NCBI RefSeq assembly: GCF_007556685.1
Contig: NZ_VJON01000025.1
Location: forward strand, 1 to 39,545
Direction: 5' to 3'
Source of the DNA: Tepidimonas charontis
Lineage (GTDB): Bacteria > Pseudomonadota > Gammaproteobacteria > Burkholderiales > Burkholderiaceae_C
DNA: 39,545 bases
Positions 7,342 to 16,101 of the stretch are shown here, piece after piece. The notes under the pieces were generated by a model. It saw only the letters and a list, made by a program, of their open reading frames with translations, did no database searches and was not told the origin of the DNA. The position numbers were made by a program, and so were the translations under genes. Within the stretch, counting starts at the first letter, position 1, and every line of letters starts with the position of its first letter.

Positions 7342-8175
7342 ATGGATTTTATCGAGATGCTGCTGCGCGCCGAGGCGCGCCACCGCTCGCGCCTGTGCGT
7401 CGGGCTGGATCCGGACCCGGCGCGCCTGCCCGGCCACTGGCGCGGCCGCGTGGAGCACCTGTACGACTTCTGCGCCGCCATCGTCGATGCCACCGCCGAC
7501 CTCGTCTGCGCCTACAAACCGCAGATCGCCTACTTCGCCGCACACGGGGCGGAGGCGCAGCTCGAGCGCCTGATGGCGCACATCCGCGTGGTCGCGCCCG
7601 AGGTGCCGATCATCCTGGACGCCAAGCGCGGCGACATCGGCAGCACCGCCGAGCAGTACGCCAAGGAGGCGTTCGAGCGCTACGGGGCGGACGCGGTGAC
7701 GCTGTCGCCCTTCATGGGGTTCGATTCGGTCGAGCCCTACCTGCGCTACGGTGGCAAAGGGGTCTTTTTGCTGTGCCGCACCAGCAACCCCGGCGGCGAC
7801 GACCTGCAAGCACGCCGGTTGGCCGACGTGCCGGGCCAGCCGTTTCTGTTCGAACACATCGCGGCGCTGGCGCAGGGGCCGTGGAACCGCCACGGCCAGA
7901 TGGGGCTGGTGGTGGGCGCCACCTACCCGCAGGAGATCGAGCGCGTGCGCGCCGTGGCGCCCACGGTGCCGCTGCTGATTCCCGGCGTTGGCGCGCAAGG
8001 CGGGGATGCGGTGACCACGGTGCGTGCCGGCTGGCGCGGCGACGCCAGCGGACGCACCACGGGGCCGGTGGTGGTCAACTCCTCGCGCGCCATTTTGTAC
8101 GCCAGCGCCGGCGACGACTTTGCCACTGCCGCGCGTGTCGCAGCCGAACAGACCCGCGCAGCGTTGTGGGGCTGA
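7342..8175 (+). CDS. pyrF: Orotidine 5'-phosphate decarboxylase (type 2)
   Basis: Converts OMP to UMP, the last step of de novo pyrimidine synthesis. The 277-residue length fits the longer type-2 PyrF of Burkholderiales and actinobacteria. Substrate-binding residues are in CVGLDPDP (about 19-26) and AYKPQIAYF (Lys59), and the catalytic motif is DAKRGDIGSTA with Lys95. The phosphate-binding part is IPGVGAQGGD, then VVNSSRAI. ATG 7342 is chosen because the protein then begins MDFIEMLL at the expected place; there is no Shine-Dalgarno sequence. It stands alone, divergent from the ABC operon and convergent with the phosphatase gene. Confidence 0.94.
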   Translation: MDFIEMLLRAEARHRSRLCVGLDPDPARLPGHWRGRVEHLYDFCAAIVDATADLVCAYKPQIAYFAAHGAEAQLERLMAHIRVVAPEVPIILDAKRGDIGSTAEQYAKEAFERYGADAVTLSPFMGFDSVEPYLRYGGKGVFLLCRTSNPGGDDLQARRLADVPGQPFLFEHIAALAQGPWNRHGQMGLVVGATYPQEIERVRAVAPTVPLLIPGVGAQGGDAVTTVRAGWRGDASGRTTGPVVVNSSRAILYASAGDDFATAARVAAEQTRAALWG

Positions 8176-8176
8176 G

Positions 8177-8205
8177 GGACGGCGCGCCCGGTTGAGGCAC
8201 CGTCC
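8177..8205 (+). terminator. Weak hairpin after pyrF
   Basis: GGACGG (8177-8182) pairs with CCGTCC (8200-8205) around a 17-base loop directly after the pyrF stop. No T-run follows. Confidence 0.2.
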
Positions 8206-8277
8206 ACCACCAAGCTGGCGCGTGCGGGCGCCGCGGGCGATGACGAGCGTGGGCATCAGGCGTTCGCGGGCAGGGCC

Positions 8278-9009
8278 TCAAGGGGCGCAGTGGATCAGCG
8301 CCACGGCGATGTTGTCGCGCCCGCCGGCGGCATTGGCAGCGGCGACCAAGGCGTCGGCCACTTGGCTGGGGCCCGCCTGGTGGCACAAGAGGTGGGTGAT
8401 TTCGCCATCGCTGAGCATGTCGTGCAGGCCGTCGGAACACAGCAGATAGGTATCACCCGGCTGCAGCAACTGGGTGGCGGAGTCGGGCAGCAGCGTCAGG
8501 TCGATGCCCACGGCCCGCGTGACCAGGTTACGGTAACGGCTCAGGCGAGCCTCAGCCGCCGGCAACAGGCCGGCGTCCACGTGCTCCTGGACCAGGGTGT
8601 GGTCGTGACTGAGCTGCACCAGCTGGCCTTGGCGCAGGCGGTACAGCCGCGAGTCACCGACGTAGGCGAAGGCCAGCCGCCCCGCGCGGGCCAGCGCGAC
8701 CACCACCGTGGTGGCCATGCCGCGGTGGGAGGGCTGCAGCAGGGCATCGGTGTAGATGCGCGCATTGGCGGCCTGGATGGCGGCGCGCAACAGCGCTTCT
8801 TCCTCACCCAGCGGGGTGTTGACCAAGGCATGCTGCACTTGTTCGTGGACGACGCGACAGCACAGACGGCTGGCGATTTCACCGGCCTGATAGCCGCCCA
8901 TGCCATCGGCCAGCACCGCCAGCCCCAGCTCGGGGTCGATGAGCACGGCATCTTCGTTGTTGGGGCGCACACGCCCGACGTCGGTGGCACAGGCAAACAG
9001 CAGCGGCAT
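8278..9009 (-). CDS. PP2C-family serine/threonine protein phosphatase
   Basis: This 243-residue soluble phosphatase has the metal-binding motifs of the PPM/PP2C family in order: RPNNEDAVL near residues 15-23, LADGMGGYQAGEIAS near 36-50, HRGMATTVVVAL, YVGDSRLYRLR, CSDGLHDMLSD, and the C-terminal GRDNIAVALI. It has no transmembrane or FHA segment, so it is the stand-alone type that usually works with a Ser/Thr kinase. None is encoded here. ATG 9009 is used because the family core begins within ten residues; the upstream 26 codons of open frame run through GC-rich hairpins. It is separated from sucD by three hairpins, so it is probably a separate transcript. Confidence 0.88.
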   Translation of the reverse strand: MPLLFACATDVGRVRPNNEDAVLIDPELGLAVLADGMGGYQAGEIASRLCCRVVHEQVQHALVNTPLGEEEALLRAAIQAANARIYTDALLQPSHRGMATTVVVALARAGRLAFAYVGDSRLYRLRQGQLVQLSHDHTLVQEHVDAGLLPAAEARLSRYRNLVTRAVGIDLTLLPDSATQLLQPGDTYLLCSDGLHDMLSDGEITHLLCHQAGPSQVADALVAAANAAGGRDNIAVALIHCAP

Positions 9010-9045
9010 GATCGTGGTGTAGCGAGTCTGCCTGCAGTGTAGCGG

Positions 9046-9070
9046 CGGCGGCCCACGTGTGGGGCCGCCG
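9046..9070. terminator. GC-rich hairpin upstream of the PP2C gene
   Basis: CGGCGGCCC (9046-9054) pairs perfectly with GGGCCGCCG (9062-9070) around the loop ACGTGTG. It is the last of three hairpins crossed by transcription leaving sucD. There is no U-tract. Confidence 0.3.
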
Positions 9071-9088
9071 TTCCGCCGCTGAAACACG

Positions 9089-9113
9089 ACGGCCCCGCTG
9101 GTCGCGGGGCCGT
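9089..9113 (-). terminator. Strong hairpin between sucD and the PP2C gene
   Basis: ACGGCCCCGC (9089-9098) and GCGGGGCCGT (9104-9113) form a perfect 10-bp stem with a 5-base loop. On the minus strand it is followed by CGTGTTTC, a poor U-tract. It is likely part of the sucCD terminator. Confidence 0.5.
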
Positions 9114-9190
9114 GGCAGGGGCGAGCGGTGGCTCACCCCGGCGGGGAGCTACACCGGCCGCGGTAGGGCGCGGTGTGCCTGCCCGGGGGC

Positions 9191-9212
9191 GGCGTGCCCT
9201 CTCCGGCACGCC
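9191..9212 (-). terminator. Hairpin directly after sucD
   Basis: GGCGTGCC (9191-9198) and GGCACGCC (9205-9212) form a perfect 8-bp stem, loop CTCTCC, 4 bases past the sucD stop codon. No U-tract follows. Confidence 0.4.
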
Positions 9213-9216
9213 CGCG

Positions 9217-10110
9217 TCAGAGCAAGCTCTTGAGCAGTTTGCCCATTTCGGAGGGGTTGCGCGTCACCTTGAAGCCGCACTCCTCCATGATGGCCAGCTT
9301 GGCCTCGGCGGTGTCGGCGCCACCCGAGATGAGCGCGCCGGCATGTCCCATGCGTTTGCCCGGCGGGGCGGTCACACCGGCGATGAAGCCCACCACCGGT
9401 TTTTTGAAGTGGTCTTTGCACCAGCGCGCGGCTTCGGCCTCGTCCGGTCCACCGATTTCACCGATCATGATGACGGCGTCGGTGTCCGGGTCGTCGTTGA
9501 ACATCTTCATCACGTCGATGTGTTTGAGGCCGTTGATCGGGTCGCCGCCGATGCCCACTGCGCTCGACTGGCCCAGCCCCAGCTCGGTGAGCTGCGCCAC
9601 CGCCTCGTAGGTGAGGGTGCCGGAGCGGCTGACCACGCCGATGCGGCCCTTTTTGTGGATATGGCCCGGCATGATGCCAATCTTGATCTCATCGGGCGTG
9701 ATCAGGCCGGGGCAGTTGGGGCCCAGCAGCAGGGTCTTCTTGCCACCGGCGGCCTCCTTGGCCTTCATCTTGTTGCGCACCATCAGCATGTCGCGCACCG
9801 GGATGCCCTCGGTGATGCACACCACGAGATCGAGGTCGGCTTCCACCGCCTCCCAAATGGCGTCCGCGGCGCCGGCCGGCGGCACGTAGATGACGCTGAC
9901 GGTGGCGCCGGTGGCTTCCTTGGCTTCGCGCACCGAGGCGTAGATGGGAATGTCGAAGATCTGCTCGCCGGCCTTCTTCGGGTTGACGCCGGCGAGGAAG
10001 CAGTGCTTGCCGTTGGCGTATTCCTGGCACTTTTGGGTGTGGAACTGGCCCGTCTTGCCGGTGATGCCCTGGGTGATGACCTTGGTGTCTTTGTTGATCA
10101 GGATGGACAT
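9217..10110 (-). CDS. sucD: Succinyl-CoA synthetase, alpha subunit
   Basis: With SucC it interconverts succinyl-CoA and succinate with substrate-level phosphorylation in the TCA cycle. The 297-residue length is normal. The CoA-binding Rossmann domain starts [31 protein letters not shown] and [10 protein letters not shown] belong to the nucleotide and CoA-ligase region, and the phosphorylated histidine is His256 in [17 protein letters not shown] 10110 is chosen over an upstream in-frame ATG because AGAGGAAAG precedes it at about 7 bases. It lies 27 bases downstream of sucC in the same operon. The other 2-oxoglutarate dehydrogenase genes are not adjacent. Confidence 0.96.
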   Translation of the reverse strand: MSILINKDTKVITQGITGKTGQFHTQKCQEYANGKHCFLAGVNPKKAGEQIFDIPIYASVREAKEATGATVSVIYVPPAGAADAIWEAVEADLDLVVCITEGIPVRDMLMVRNKMKAKEAAGGKKTLLLGPNCPGLITPDEIKIGIMPGHIHKKGRIGVVSRSGTLTYEAVAQLTELGLGQSSAVGIGGDPINGLKHIDVMKMFNDDPDTDAVIMIGEIGGPDEAEAARWCKDHFKKPVVGFIAGVTAPPGKRMGHAGALISGGADTAEAKLAIMEECGFKVTRNPSEMGKLLKSLL

Positions 10111-10137
10111 GGTGTGCTTTCCTCTCGGCAAGGCAGA

Positions 10138-11304
10138 TCAACGACCGGCGACGGCGGCAACCACCTTTTGCGCGGCCTCGGCCATGGTGTCGGCGCTGAT
10201 GATGGGCAGACCCGACTCGGCCAGCATTTGCTTGCCCAGGTCCTCGTTGGTGCCCTTCATGCGCACCACCAGCGGCACGTTGAGGTTGACGGCACGGCAG
10301 GCCGTGATGATGCCGGTGGCGATGACGTCGCAGCGCATGATGCCGCCGAAGATGTTGACCAGGATGGCCTTGACGCTCGGGTTGCGCAGCATGATCTTGA
10401 ACGCCTCGGTCACTTTTTCGGCCGTGGCGCCGCCGCCGACGTCGAGGAAGTTGGCCGGCTCACCGCCGAACAGCTTGATGGTGTCCATGGTGGCCATGGC
10501 CAGCCCCGCGCCGTTGACCAGACAGCCGATGTTGCCGTCGAGGCTGATGTAGGCCAGATCGTACTTGGAGGCTTCGACCTCAGCCGGGTCCTCCTCGTCG
10601 AGGTCGCGCAGCGCCACGATTTCGGGGTGACGGAACAGCGCGTTGCTGTCGAAGTTGAACTTGGCGTCCAGCGCCACCAGGTTACCCTGGCTGTCGCAGT
10701 TGAGCGGGTTGATCTCGACCAGCGAGGCGTCGGTCTCCATGTAGCAGCGGTACAGGTTTTGCAGCAGCGCCACCGCCTGGTCGGCGGTGTGGCCTTGCAG
10801 ACCGATGCCGGCAGCCAGCTCGCGCGCCTGCGCCTCGGTCAGCCCCACCAGCGGATCGACGAAGATCTTGACGATCTTTTCGGGCGTGCGCGCAGCGACT
10901 TCTTCGATGTCCATGCCGCCTTCGCTGGAGGCGATGATGGCCACCTTCTGCGTGGCGCGGTCGGTCAGCACCGACACATAGTATTCCTTGCCGATGTCGG
11001 CGCCTTCTTCGATATAGAGGCGGCGTACCTTTTGCCCTTGCGGGCCGGTTTGGTGCGTGATGAGCTGCATGCCCAGCATGCGGCTGGCGAGCTCGCGTAC
11101 CTCGTCGATGCTCTTGGCGACCTTGACGCCGCCGCCCTTGCCGCGGCCGCCGGCGTGGATTTGGGCTTTGACGACCCACACCGGGCCGCCCAATTTCTGC
11201 GCGGCTTCCACCGCTTCCTGCACCGTGAAGGCGGGGATGCCGCGCGGTACCGGCACGCCGAACTGGCGCAGGATTTCCTTGCCTTGATACTCGTGAATCT
11301 TCAT
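10138..11304 (-). CDS. sucC: Succinyl-CoA synthetase, beta subunit
   Basis: The 388-residue ATP-grasp subunit carries the nucleotide- and succinate-binding sites. The length equals that of E. coli SucC. It begins [20 protein letters not shown], with the ATP-grasp segment [18 protein letters not shown] near residues 41-58, and later [17 protein letters not shown]. The C-terminal domain includes [10 protein letters not shown]. The frame is open upstream for 68 codons, but the family start is clear. It is transcribed divergently from argC and heads the sucCD operon, after a long GC-rich leader. Confidence 0.96.
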   Translation of the reverse strand: MKIHEYQGKEILRQFGVPVPRGIPAFTVQEAVEAAQKLGGPVWVVKAQIHAGGRGKGGGVKVAKSIDEVRELASRMLGMQLITHQTGPQGQKVRRLYIEEGADIGKEYYVSVLTDRATQKVAIIASSEGGMDIEEVAARTPEKIVKIFVDPLVGLTEAQARELAAGIGLQGHTADQAVALLQNLYRCYMETDASLVEINPLNCDSQGNLVALDAKFNFDSNALFRHPEIVALRDLDEEDPAEVEASKYDLAYISLDGNIGCLVNGAGLAMATMDTIKLFGGEPANFLDVGGGATAEKVTEAFKIMLRNPSVKAILVNIFGGIMRCDVIATGIITACRAVNLNVPLVVRMKGTNEDLGKQMLAESGLPIISADTMAEAAQKVVAAVAGR

Positions 11305-11461
11305 GGATGACCTGTGATGAAGTGGCGTCTGACGGGGAGGTCCGCCGGACGGCGTCGGGCGGCGGGGCCGCCGACGTCGCACGCACGAGTGCGCGGCAAC
11401 CCACCACGGTGGGGCCGCGGCTGGCGGGCCAGCTCGGGACAGCGCGAACTGTATCATGCGC

Positions 11462-11473
11462 GTTGGCGCCAAC
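11462..11473. promoter_or_regulatory. 12-bp perfect palindrome between sucC and argC
   Basis: GTTGGCGCCAAC is fully self-complementary and lies in the 243-base divergent gap at 11305-11547. On the minus strand a TTGGCA (-35-like) precedes it and CATGAT (-10-like) follows, with about 19 bases between them, so a regulator bound here could block the sucC promoter. On the plus strand TATCAT (11452-11457) may be a -10 for argC. The rest of the gap is GC-rich without other recognisable features. Confidence 0.3.
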
Positions 11474-11547
11474 CTTGTGCCAAGCTGACACCTTGGAACG
11501 CGGCGCACACCGCTTGTCCATCCGTGCGAACCCTAGGGGGTATGCCT

Positions 11548-12468
11548 ATGTTTCATATCTTCATCGACGGCGAGGCCGGCACCACGGGCCTGCAAATCCG
11601 CCAGCGGTTGCAGCAGCTCGACGGGGTGGCGTTGCTGTCGATCGACCCCGAACGGCGTAAGGACGCGGCGGCCAAGCGCGCGCTGATGGCGCAGGCCGAT
11701 GTGGTGATTCTGTGTCTGCACGACGAGGCGGCGCGCGAGTCGGTGGCGATGATCGAGGCGCTGCGCGCCGCAGGCGGGCGCGCGCCGCGCGTCATCGATG
11801 CCTCCACCGCGCACCGGGTGGCACCGGGCTGGGTGTATGGCTTTGCCGAGCTCTGCCCCGGGCAGGCACAGGCCATCCGGCGCGCCGAGCGCGTGGCCAA
11901 CCCGGGCTGCTACGCCACCGGGGCCATCGCGCTGATTCGCCCCCTGGTCGACGCGGGGCTGATTCCGCCCGACCATCCGCTGTGTCTGCCCAGCGTCAGC
12001 GGCTACACGGGGGGCGGGCGTGCCATGATCGAGGCCTATGAAAGCGGGTGCGCCCCAGCCTTCGAGCTGTATGCGTTGGGGCTGAACCACAAGCACTTGC
12101 CGGAGATCATGGCCTATACGGGCCTGACGCGCCGGCCGCTGTTCGTGCCGTCGGTGGGCAATTTTGCGCAGGGCATGCTGGTGCAGCTGCCGCTGCACCT
12201 CGATACCCTGCCTGGTGCGGTGCGCGCGGCCGACCTGCACGAGGCGCTGGTCGCCCACTATGCGGGCAGCACCTGGGTGTCGGTGGAGCCTCCCACCGCT
12301 GACGGCAAATTGGATGCGGTGGCGCTGGCAGGCAGTGATCGGCTGGAACTGCGCGTCTACGGCAACGAGCAGCATCGCCACGCCGTGCTGGTGGCGCGCC
12401 TGGACAACCTGGGCAAGGGGGCCAGCGGGGCGGCGGTGCAAAATCTGCGCCTGATGTTGGACCTGTGA
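11548..12468 (+). CDS. argC: N-acetyl-gamma-glutamyl-phosphate reductase (type 2)
   Basis: Third step of arginine biosynthesis: NADPH-dependent reduction of N-acetylglutamyl phosphate to the semialdehyde. The 306-residue length marks the short type-2 ArgC. The nucleotide-binding start is [17 protein letters not shown]. The active-site cysteine is Cys121 in [13 protein letters not shown], followed by [17 protein letters not shown] and the histidine-containing [12 protein letters not shown] 11548 is preferred over ATG 11542 because AGGGGG lies 7 bases upstream of the former and too close to the latter. No other arg genes are nearby. Confidence 0.93.
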   Translation: MFHIFIDGEAGTTGLQIRQRLQQLDGVALLSIDPERRKDAAAKRALMAQADVVILCLHDEAARESVAMIEALRAAGGRAPRVIDASTAHRVAPGWVYGFAELCPGQAQAIRRAERVANPGCYATGAIALIRPLVDAGLIPPDHPLCLPSVSGYTGGGRAMIEAYESGCAPAFELYALGLNHKHLPEIMAYTGLTRRPLFVPSVGNFAQGMLVQLPLHLDTLPGAVRAADLHEALVAHYAGSTWVSVEPPTADGKLDAVALAGSDRLELRVYGNEQHRHAVLVARLDNLGKGASGAAVQNLRLMLDL

Positions 12469-12496
12469 GCACGCACCGTCGGCGTGCGGGCGGCCC

Positions 12497-13465
12497 TCAG
12501 CCGCCATCGATCAGCCAGTCGCCCTCGCGCCGCGCGGCGCCGCTGGTACACAGGGCGTCGATGAGGGCCTGCAACCAGGCGTCGAACGGCTGCCCGGCGC
12601 CGTACTGAGCGTGCAGCCGCACCAGGTAGGGCACACCGTGCGCCCAGGCGAACACGTGCGTCAGCGTCTGGCGTTGCCACTGCAGCAGCTTGAATTTCAA
12701 CAACACTTTGAGCGCGTGTTGGCGGTGCCGCGCCGGCTCGGCCACGAAGGCGGCGAGCCGCTGGCGTGCCACCGCCAGCGCGGCGGCCACGGGTGCGGCG
12801 GGGCGGTGCGCGTCGGTGTGCGCGGGATCGCCGAAAGGTGCGCCGTGGCCCGGGATCACCAACCGGGGTGCCAGCCGCTCGATCAGGTCCAGCGTGGCGC
12901 CGACGGCGGCAAAGCCGGGCTCGCCATCGAGCTCCGGGAAGACGACGCCAAAGCCATGCTGCCACAGCGCGTCGCCGGCGATCAGCACGCGCGCTTGTGG
13001 CTCGAACAGCAGCACGGCGTCGGGGTCGTGTCCCGGCGCGGCATGAATCTGCCACCAGCACCCGCCCAGCGCCACCGCGTTGTCGGGCTGCAGCAGCGCG
13101 TCGGCGCGAAAGCGCGCGCAGCACTGGCCGGTGGCCCGGTAGCTCAGACGGTTCTCGTCCCAGGTGCGTACCGCCTCGGCCTGTCCGGGGGGGATCAGCG
13201 TCACCAACTCCGGGTAGTGGGCTTGCAAGGCAGCGTTGCCGCCGCAATGATCGCTGTGCAGGTGGGTGTTGAGCAGCCGCTGCAAGGGGCGCGCGCCCAG
13301 CGCGTGGCCCACCAGCGCCAGCGTTTGGGCGGCGTGAGTCACGTAGCCCGAATCGACCAGCGCGGTGCCCTGCGGCCCATCGAACAGGATATTGTTGGCC
13401 GACAGCCAGCCGCGCTCGAACACCCGCAGGTGCAGCGTGGCCAGGGCGGTGGCCAGCGGGTTCAT
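12497..13465 (-). CDS. Metallo-beta-lactamase-fold hydrolase
   Basis: The 322-residue soluble protein has the zinc-site motif THLHSDHCGG (His68, His70, Asp72, His73), a further histidine in IHAAPGHDPDA, the bridging aspartate in VLIAGDALW, and the last histidine in LVIPGHGAPFGD. A helical C-terminal region of ~100 residues follows the metal domain. The family covers glyoxalase II, thioesterase-like and many other hydrolases, so the substrate is not determined. Its ATG overlaps the stop of the acyl-CoA ligase gene (ATGA), so it is translated with that enzyme and may act on an acyl-CoA or related thioester. The reading frame stays open far upstream, but that part is antisense shadow of the ligase gene. 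Confidence 0.85.
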   Translation of the reverse strand: MNPLATALATLHLRVFERGWLSANNILFDGPQGTALVDSGYVTHAAQTLALVGHALGARPLQRLLNTHLHSDHCGGNAALQAHYPELVTLIPPGQAEAVRTWDENRLSYRATGQCCARFRADALLQPDNAVALGGCWWQIHAAPGHDPDAVLLFEPQARVLIAGDALWQHGFGVVFPELDGEPGFAAVGATLDLIERLAPRLVIPGHGAPFGDPAHTDAHRPAAPVAAALAVARQRLAAFVAEPARHRQHALKVLLKFKLLQWQRQTLTHVFAWAHGVPYLVRLHAQYGAGQPFDAWLQALIDALCTSGAARREGDWLIDGG

Positions 13466-15201
13466 CGGCCGCGCAGCTCCCGACGCAGAATCTTGCCCAC
13501 GTTGCTCTTGGGCAGCTCGTCGCGAAATTCGATGTACTTGGGCCGCTTGTAGCCGGTCAGGTTGTCGTGGCAGAAGCGCATCACCTGCTCCTCGGTCAGC
13601 GTCGGGTCGCTGCGCACCACATAAAGCTTGACCGCTTCGCCCGAATGCTCGTCGGGCACACCGACGGCGGCGCACTCCAGCACGCCCGGGCAGGTGGAGA
13701 CGACGTTGTCGATTTCGTTCGGATAGACGTTGAAGCCGGAGACGATGATCATGTCCTTCTTGCGATCGACGATGCGGATGTAGCCGCGTTCGTCCATGAC
13801 GCCGATGTCGCCGGTGCGCAAATAGCCGTCGGCGGTGAAGGCTTGGGCGGTCTCCTCGGGGCGGTTGTAGTAGCCCGTCATCACGTTGGGGCCGCGGATG
13901 CAGATCTCGCCCGTGCTGCCCGGGGGCAGATCGCGCCCCGCTTCGTCTTTGATGGCAATCTCGACACTTGGCAATGGCAAGCCGATGGTGCCGCTGAAAG
14001 CGGTGGCGGTGACCGGGTTGTTGGTGCCGATGGCGCAGGTCTCGCTCATGCCCCAGCCTTCGATCATCACGCAGCCAGTGACCTTTTGCCATTGGCGTGC
14101 CGTGCCCTCCGAGGCGGCCATGCCGCCGGCCTGGGACAACACCAAGTGCGAGAAATCGAGCTGGCGAAAGCGTGCGTTGGCCAGCAGGCCGTTGAACAGC
14201 GTATTGACCGCCGGCAGCACGTGAAACGGCCGCGCTTTGAGCACTTCGACGAACTTCGGAATGTCGCGCGGGTTGGGAATGAGCGTTGCGTGTCCGCCCT
14301 GGCGCATCACCAGCAGCATCAGCGTCAGCGCGAAGATGTGATACAGCGGCAGCGCCATGATGTGGTTGGCGCGTCGCGGGTCGCCGATGCGGTCGATGGC
14401 GGGGGCAAACCAGGCCTCGGCCTGCAAGATGGCGGCAATCACGTTGCCGTGTGTCAACACGGCGCCCTTGGACAGGCCGGTGGTGCCGCCGGTGTACTGC
14501 AAAAAGGCGATGCTGTCGCGGCTGACCTCGGGGGCGCGCAGTGACTGCGTCGCGCCGGCTTCCAGCGCCTGGCGAAACGGCACGATGGTGCGTGGCCCCG
14601 TCGGGCCTTGATAGGGCAATTTGAACGCCGGCACCAGCTTGGCCACGTGGCGCACCAGAAACGTCATCCAGCGCCCATACCACCAGCCCAGCAAGTCGCC
14701 GAAGCTGGCCACCACCACGTGCCGCACCGGGGTGTGGTCGATCACTTCCTCCAGCGTGTGAGCGAAGTTTTCCAGAATGACGATCGCCTCGGCGCCGGAG
14801 TCCTTGAGCTGATGTTCGAGTTCGCGCGCGGTGTAGAGCGGGTTGACGTTGACGCAGGTGTAGCCGGCACGCAGCACGGCGGCCATCGTCACCAGAAACT
14901 GCGGCAGGTTGGGCAGCATGATGGCCACCCGCGCGCCCGTCGCCAGCCCGAGCGACTGCAGATAGGCCCCTAGCGCCGCGCTGTAGCGGTCGAGCTGGCC
15001 ATAGCTCATCCAGCGGTCCATACACACCGACACCGGATCCTGCGGATGGCGGCGAAAGGCTTGCTCCAGCAGTGCGTTGAGCGATGGGTACTGGGTCGGA
15101 TCGATGTCGGCGGGCACGCCGCTGGGGTAGCTCGACAGCCAAATGCGTTCCATGGGGCACCGTGTCAACAGGGTAACCGAAGCATTGTCGCTGGAGCTCA
15201 T
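13462..15201 (-). CDS. Long-chain fatty-acid-CoA ligase (FadD-like)
   Basis: Activates fatty acids to acyl-CoA through an acyl-adenylate intermediate. ANL-superfamily motifs are all present: the P-loop-like YTGGTTGLSKGAVLTHGN, the mid-region GWGMSETCA, YLRTGDIGVMDERGY, DRKKDMIIVSGFNVYPNEID and the catalytic lysine in PKSNVGKILRREL near the C-terminus. Family alignment begins at MERIWLSSYPSGVPADID, which is ATG 15153 (563 residues). The upstream ATG 15201 (579 residues) is used here because AAGAGG sits 7 bases before it, while 15153 has no ribosome site. Translationally coupled to the downstream hydrolase. High similarity to FadD is apparent, but chain-length preference is not determined. Confidence 0.9.
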   Translation of the reverse strand: MSSSDNASVTLLTRCPMERIWLSSYPSGVPADIDPTQYPSLNALLEQAFRRHPQDPVSVCMDRWMSYGQLDRYSAALGAYLQSLGLATGARVAIMLPNLPQFLVTMAAVLRAGYTCVNVNPLYTARELEHQLKDSGAEAIVILENFAHTLEEVIDHTPVRHVVVASFGDLLGWWYGRWMTFLVRHVAKLVPAFKLPYQGPTGPRTIVPFRQALEAGATQSLRAPEVSRDSIAFLQYTGGTTGLSKGAVLTHGNVIAAILQAEAWFAPAIDRIGDPRRANHIMALPLYHIFALTLMLLVMRQGGHATLIPNPRDIPKFVEVLKARPFHVLPAVNTLFNGLLANARFRQLDFSHLVLSQAGGMAASEGTARQWQKVTGCVMIEGWGMSETCAIGTNNPVTATAFSGTIGLPLPSVEIAIKDEAGRDLPPGSTGEICIRGPNVMTGYYNRPEETAQAFTADGYLRTGDIGVMDERGYIRIVDRKKDMIIVSGFNVYPNEIDNVVSTCPGVLECAAVGVPDEHSGEAVKLYVVRSDPTLTEEQVMRFCHDNLTGYKRPKYIEFRDELPKSNVGKILRRELRGR

Positions 15202-15291
15202 TGCGCGGCCTCTTGGGGGATGCCCCTAGAAGCTGTCGCCTGCGGCACAGGTGGTGTGGGCGCGGGGTGTCGGCTCAGATGCGGGTAAACC

Positions 15292-15320
15292 CTGACAAAT
15301 GGCCGCTTTCCGGTTACAGT
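15292..15320 (+). promoter_or_regulatory. Candidate promoter of the GNAT gene
   Basis: CTGACA (15292-15297) and TACAGT (15315-15320) with a 17-base spacer make a good sigma-70 match. The ATG follows 6 bases after the -10, so transcription should start at or next to the start codon. Confidence 0.55.
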
Positions 15321-15326
15321 ACGGCC

Positions 15327-16010
15327 ATGTCTGGCGCTGCCATACCTCCCGCGCCCCAGGAGCGGGCGCCGCGCGTGCCGGTGCTCGATTTGCCCGAGGC
15401 CTCCGCGCCCGGCCGGCGGCGGCGCTGGGCGCGCGCGCCCATCCGCACCCTGGACGCGAGCCACCGTGACGCCATTTTGGCGCACTTGCTCGCGTTGGAT
15501 GAGCGTGACCGCTATCTGCGCTTCGGCTATGCGGCCCAAGATGCCCAGATTCGCCGCTACGTGGAGGGGTTGCGCTTCGGCCTGGACGACATCTTCGGTA
15601 TTTTCAACCGGCGCCTGCAGCTCATCGCCATGGCGCACCTGGCCTACATGGTGGATGCCCAGCGTGGCAGCGACAGCGCCGAGTTCGGTGTCAGTGTCAG
15701 TGCCCACGCGCGTGGGCGCGGCTACGGCCACCAGCTGTTCGAGCGCGCCGTGGTGCATGCGCGCAACCATGGCGTGCGCTATCTGTATATCCATGCCCTG
15801 AGCGAAAACGTGCCGATGTTGCGCATCGCCCGCGGCGCGGGGGCCACCGTGGTGCAACACGCCGGCGAGAGCGAGTGCCACTTGGAGCTGCCACCCGCCG
15901 ACTTTGGCTCCCACGTGGGCGAGCTGCTGGAGCAAGAGGTGGCCCGTACCGACTACTGGCTCAAGGCGCTGCGCTCGCTGGGCCGACGGCTCATCGGGCG
16001 GGTGCGGTGA
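15327..16010 (+). CDS. GNAT-family N-acetyltransferase
   Basis: The 227-residue protein has a ~40-residue proline/arginine-rich leader followed by an acetyltransferase domain. The acetyl-CoA-binding segment is SVSAHARGRGYGHQLFERAV (R-x-x-G-x-G/A pattern), followed by YLYIHALSENVPMLRIARGAGA, the usual last strands and helix of the fold. The substrate cannot be deduced. ATG 15327 is chosen because of the promoter just upstream. There is no Shine-Dalgarno sequence, so a leaderless message is likely. It lies divergent from the acyl-CoA ligase and ahead of the corC-lnt-glyQS run, with 91 bases to corC. Confidence 0.8.
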   Translation: MSGAAIPPAPQERAPRVPVLDLPEASAPGRRRRWARAPIRTLDASHRDAILAHLLALDERDRYLRFGYAAQDAQIRRYVEGLRFGLDDIFGIFNRRLQLIAMAHLAYMVDAQRGSDSAEFGVSVSAHARGRGYGHQLFERAVVHARNHGVRYLYIHALSENVPMLRIARGAGATVVQHAGESECHLELPPADFGSHVGELLEQEVARTDYWLKALRSLGRRLIGRVR

Positions 16011-16101
16011 CGAAGCCTGCGCTCAGCGACGAGGGTCGGACGTGGCAGGTGCCCACCGCTGGTGGTATTCTTGACGCCGTCGCAACTTCTGCTGCCCACC
16101 C

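Noticed and set aside
13466-15160. Upstream extension of the hydrolase frame (887 codons in total)
   Set aside because: This part overlaps fadD on the same strand in a different frame and has no family features. The hydrolase domain starts at 13465.
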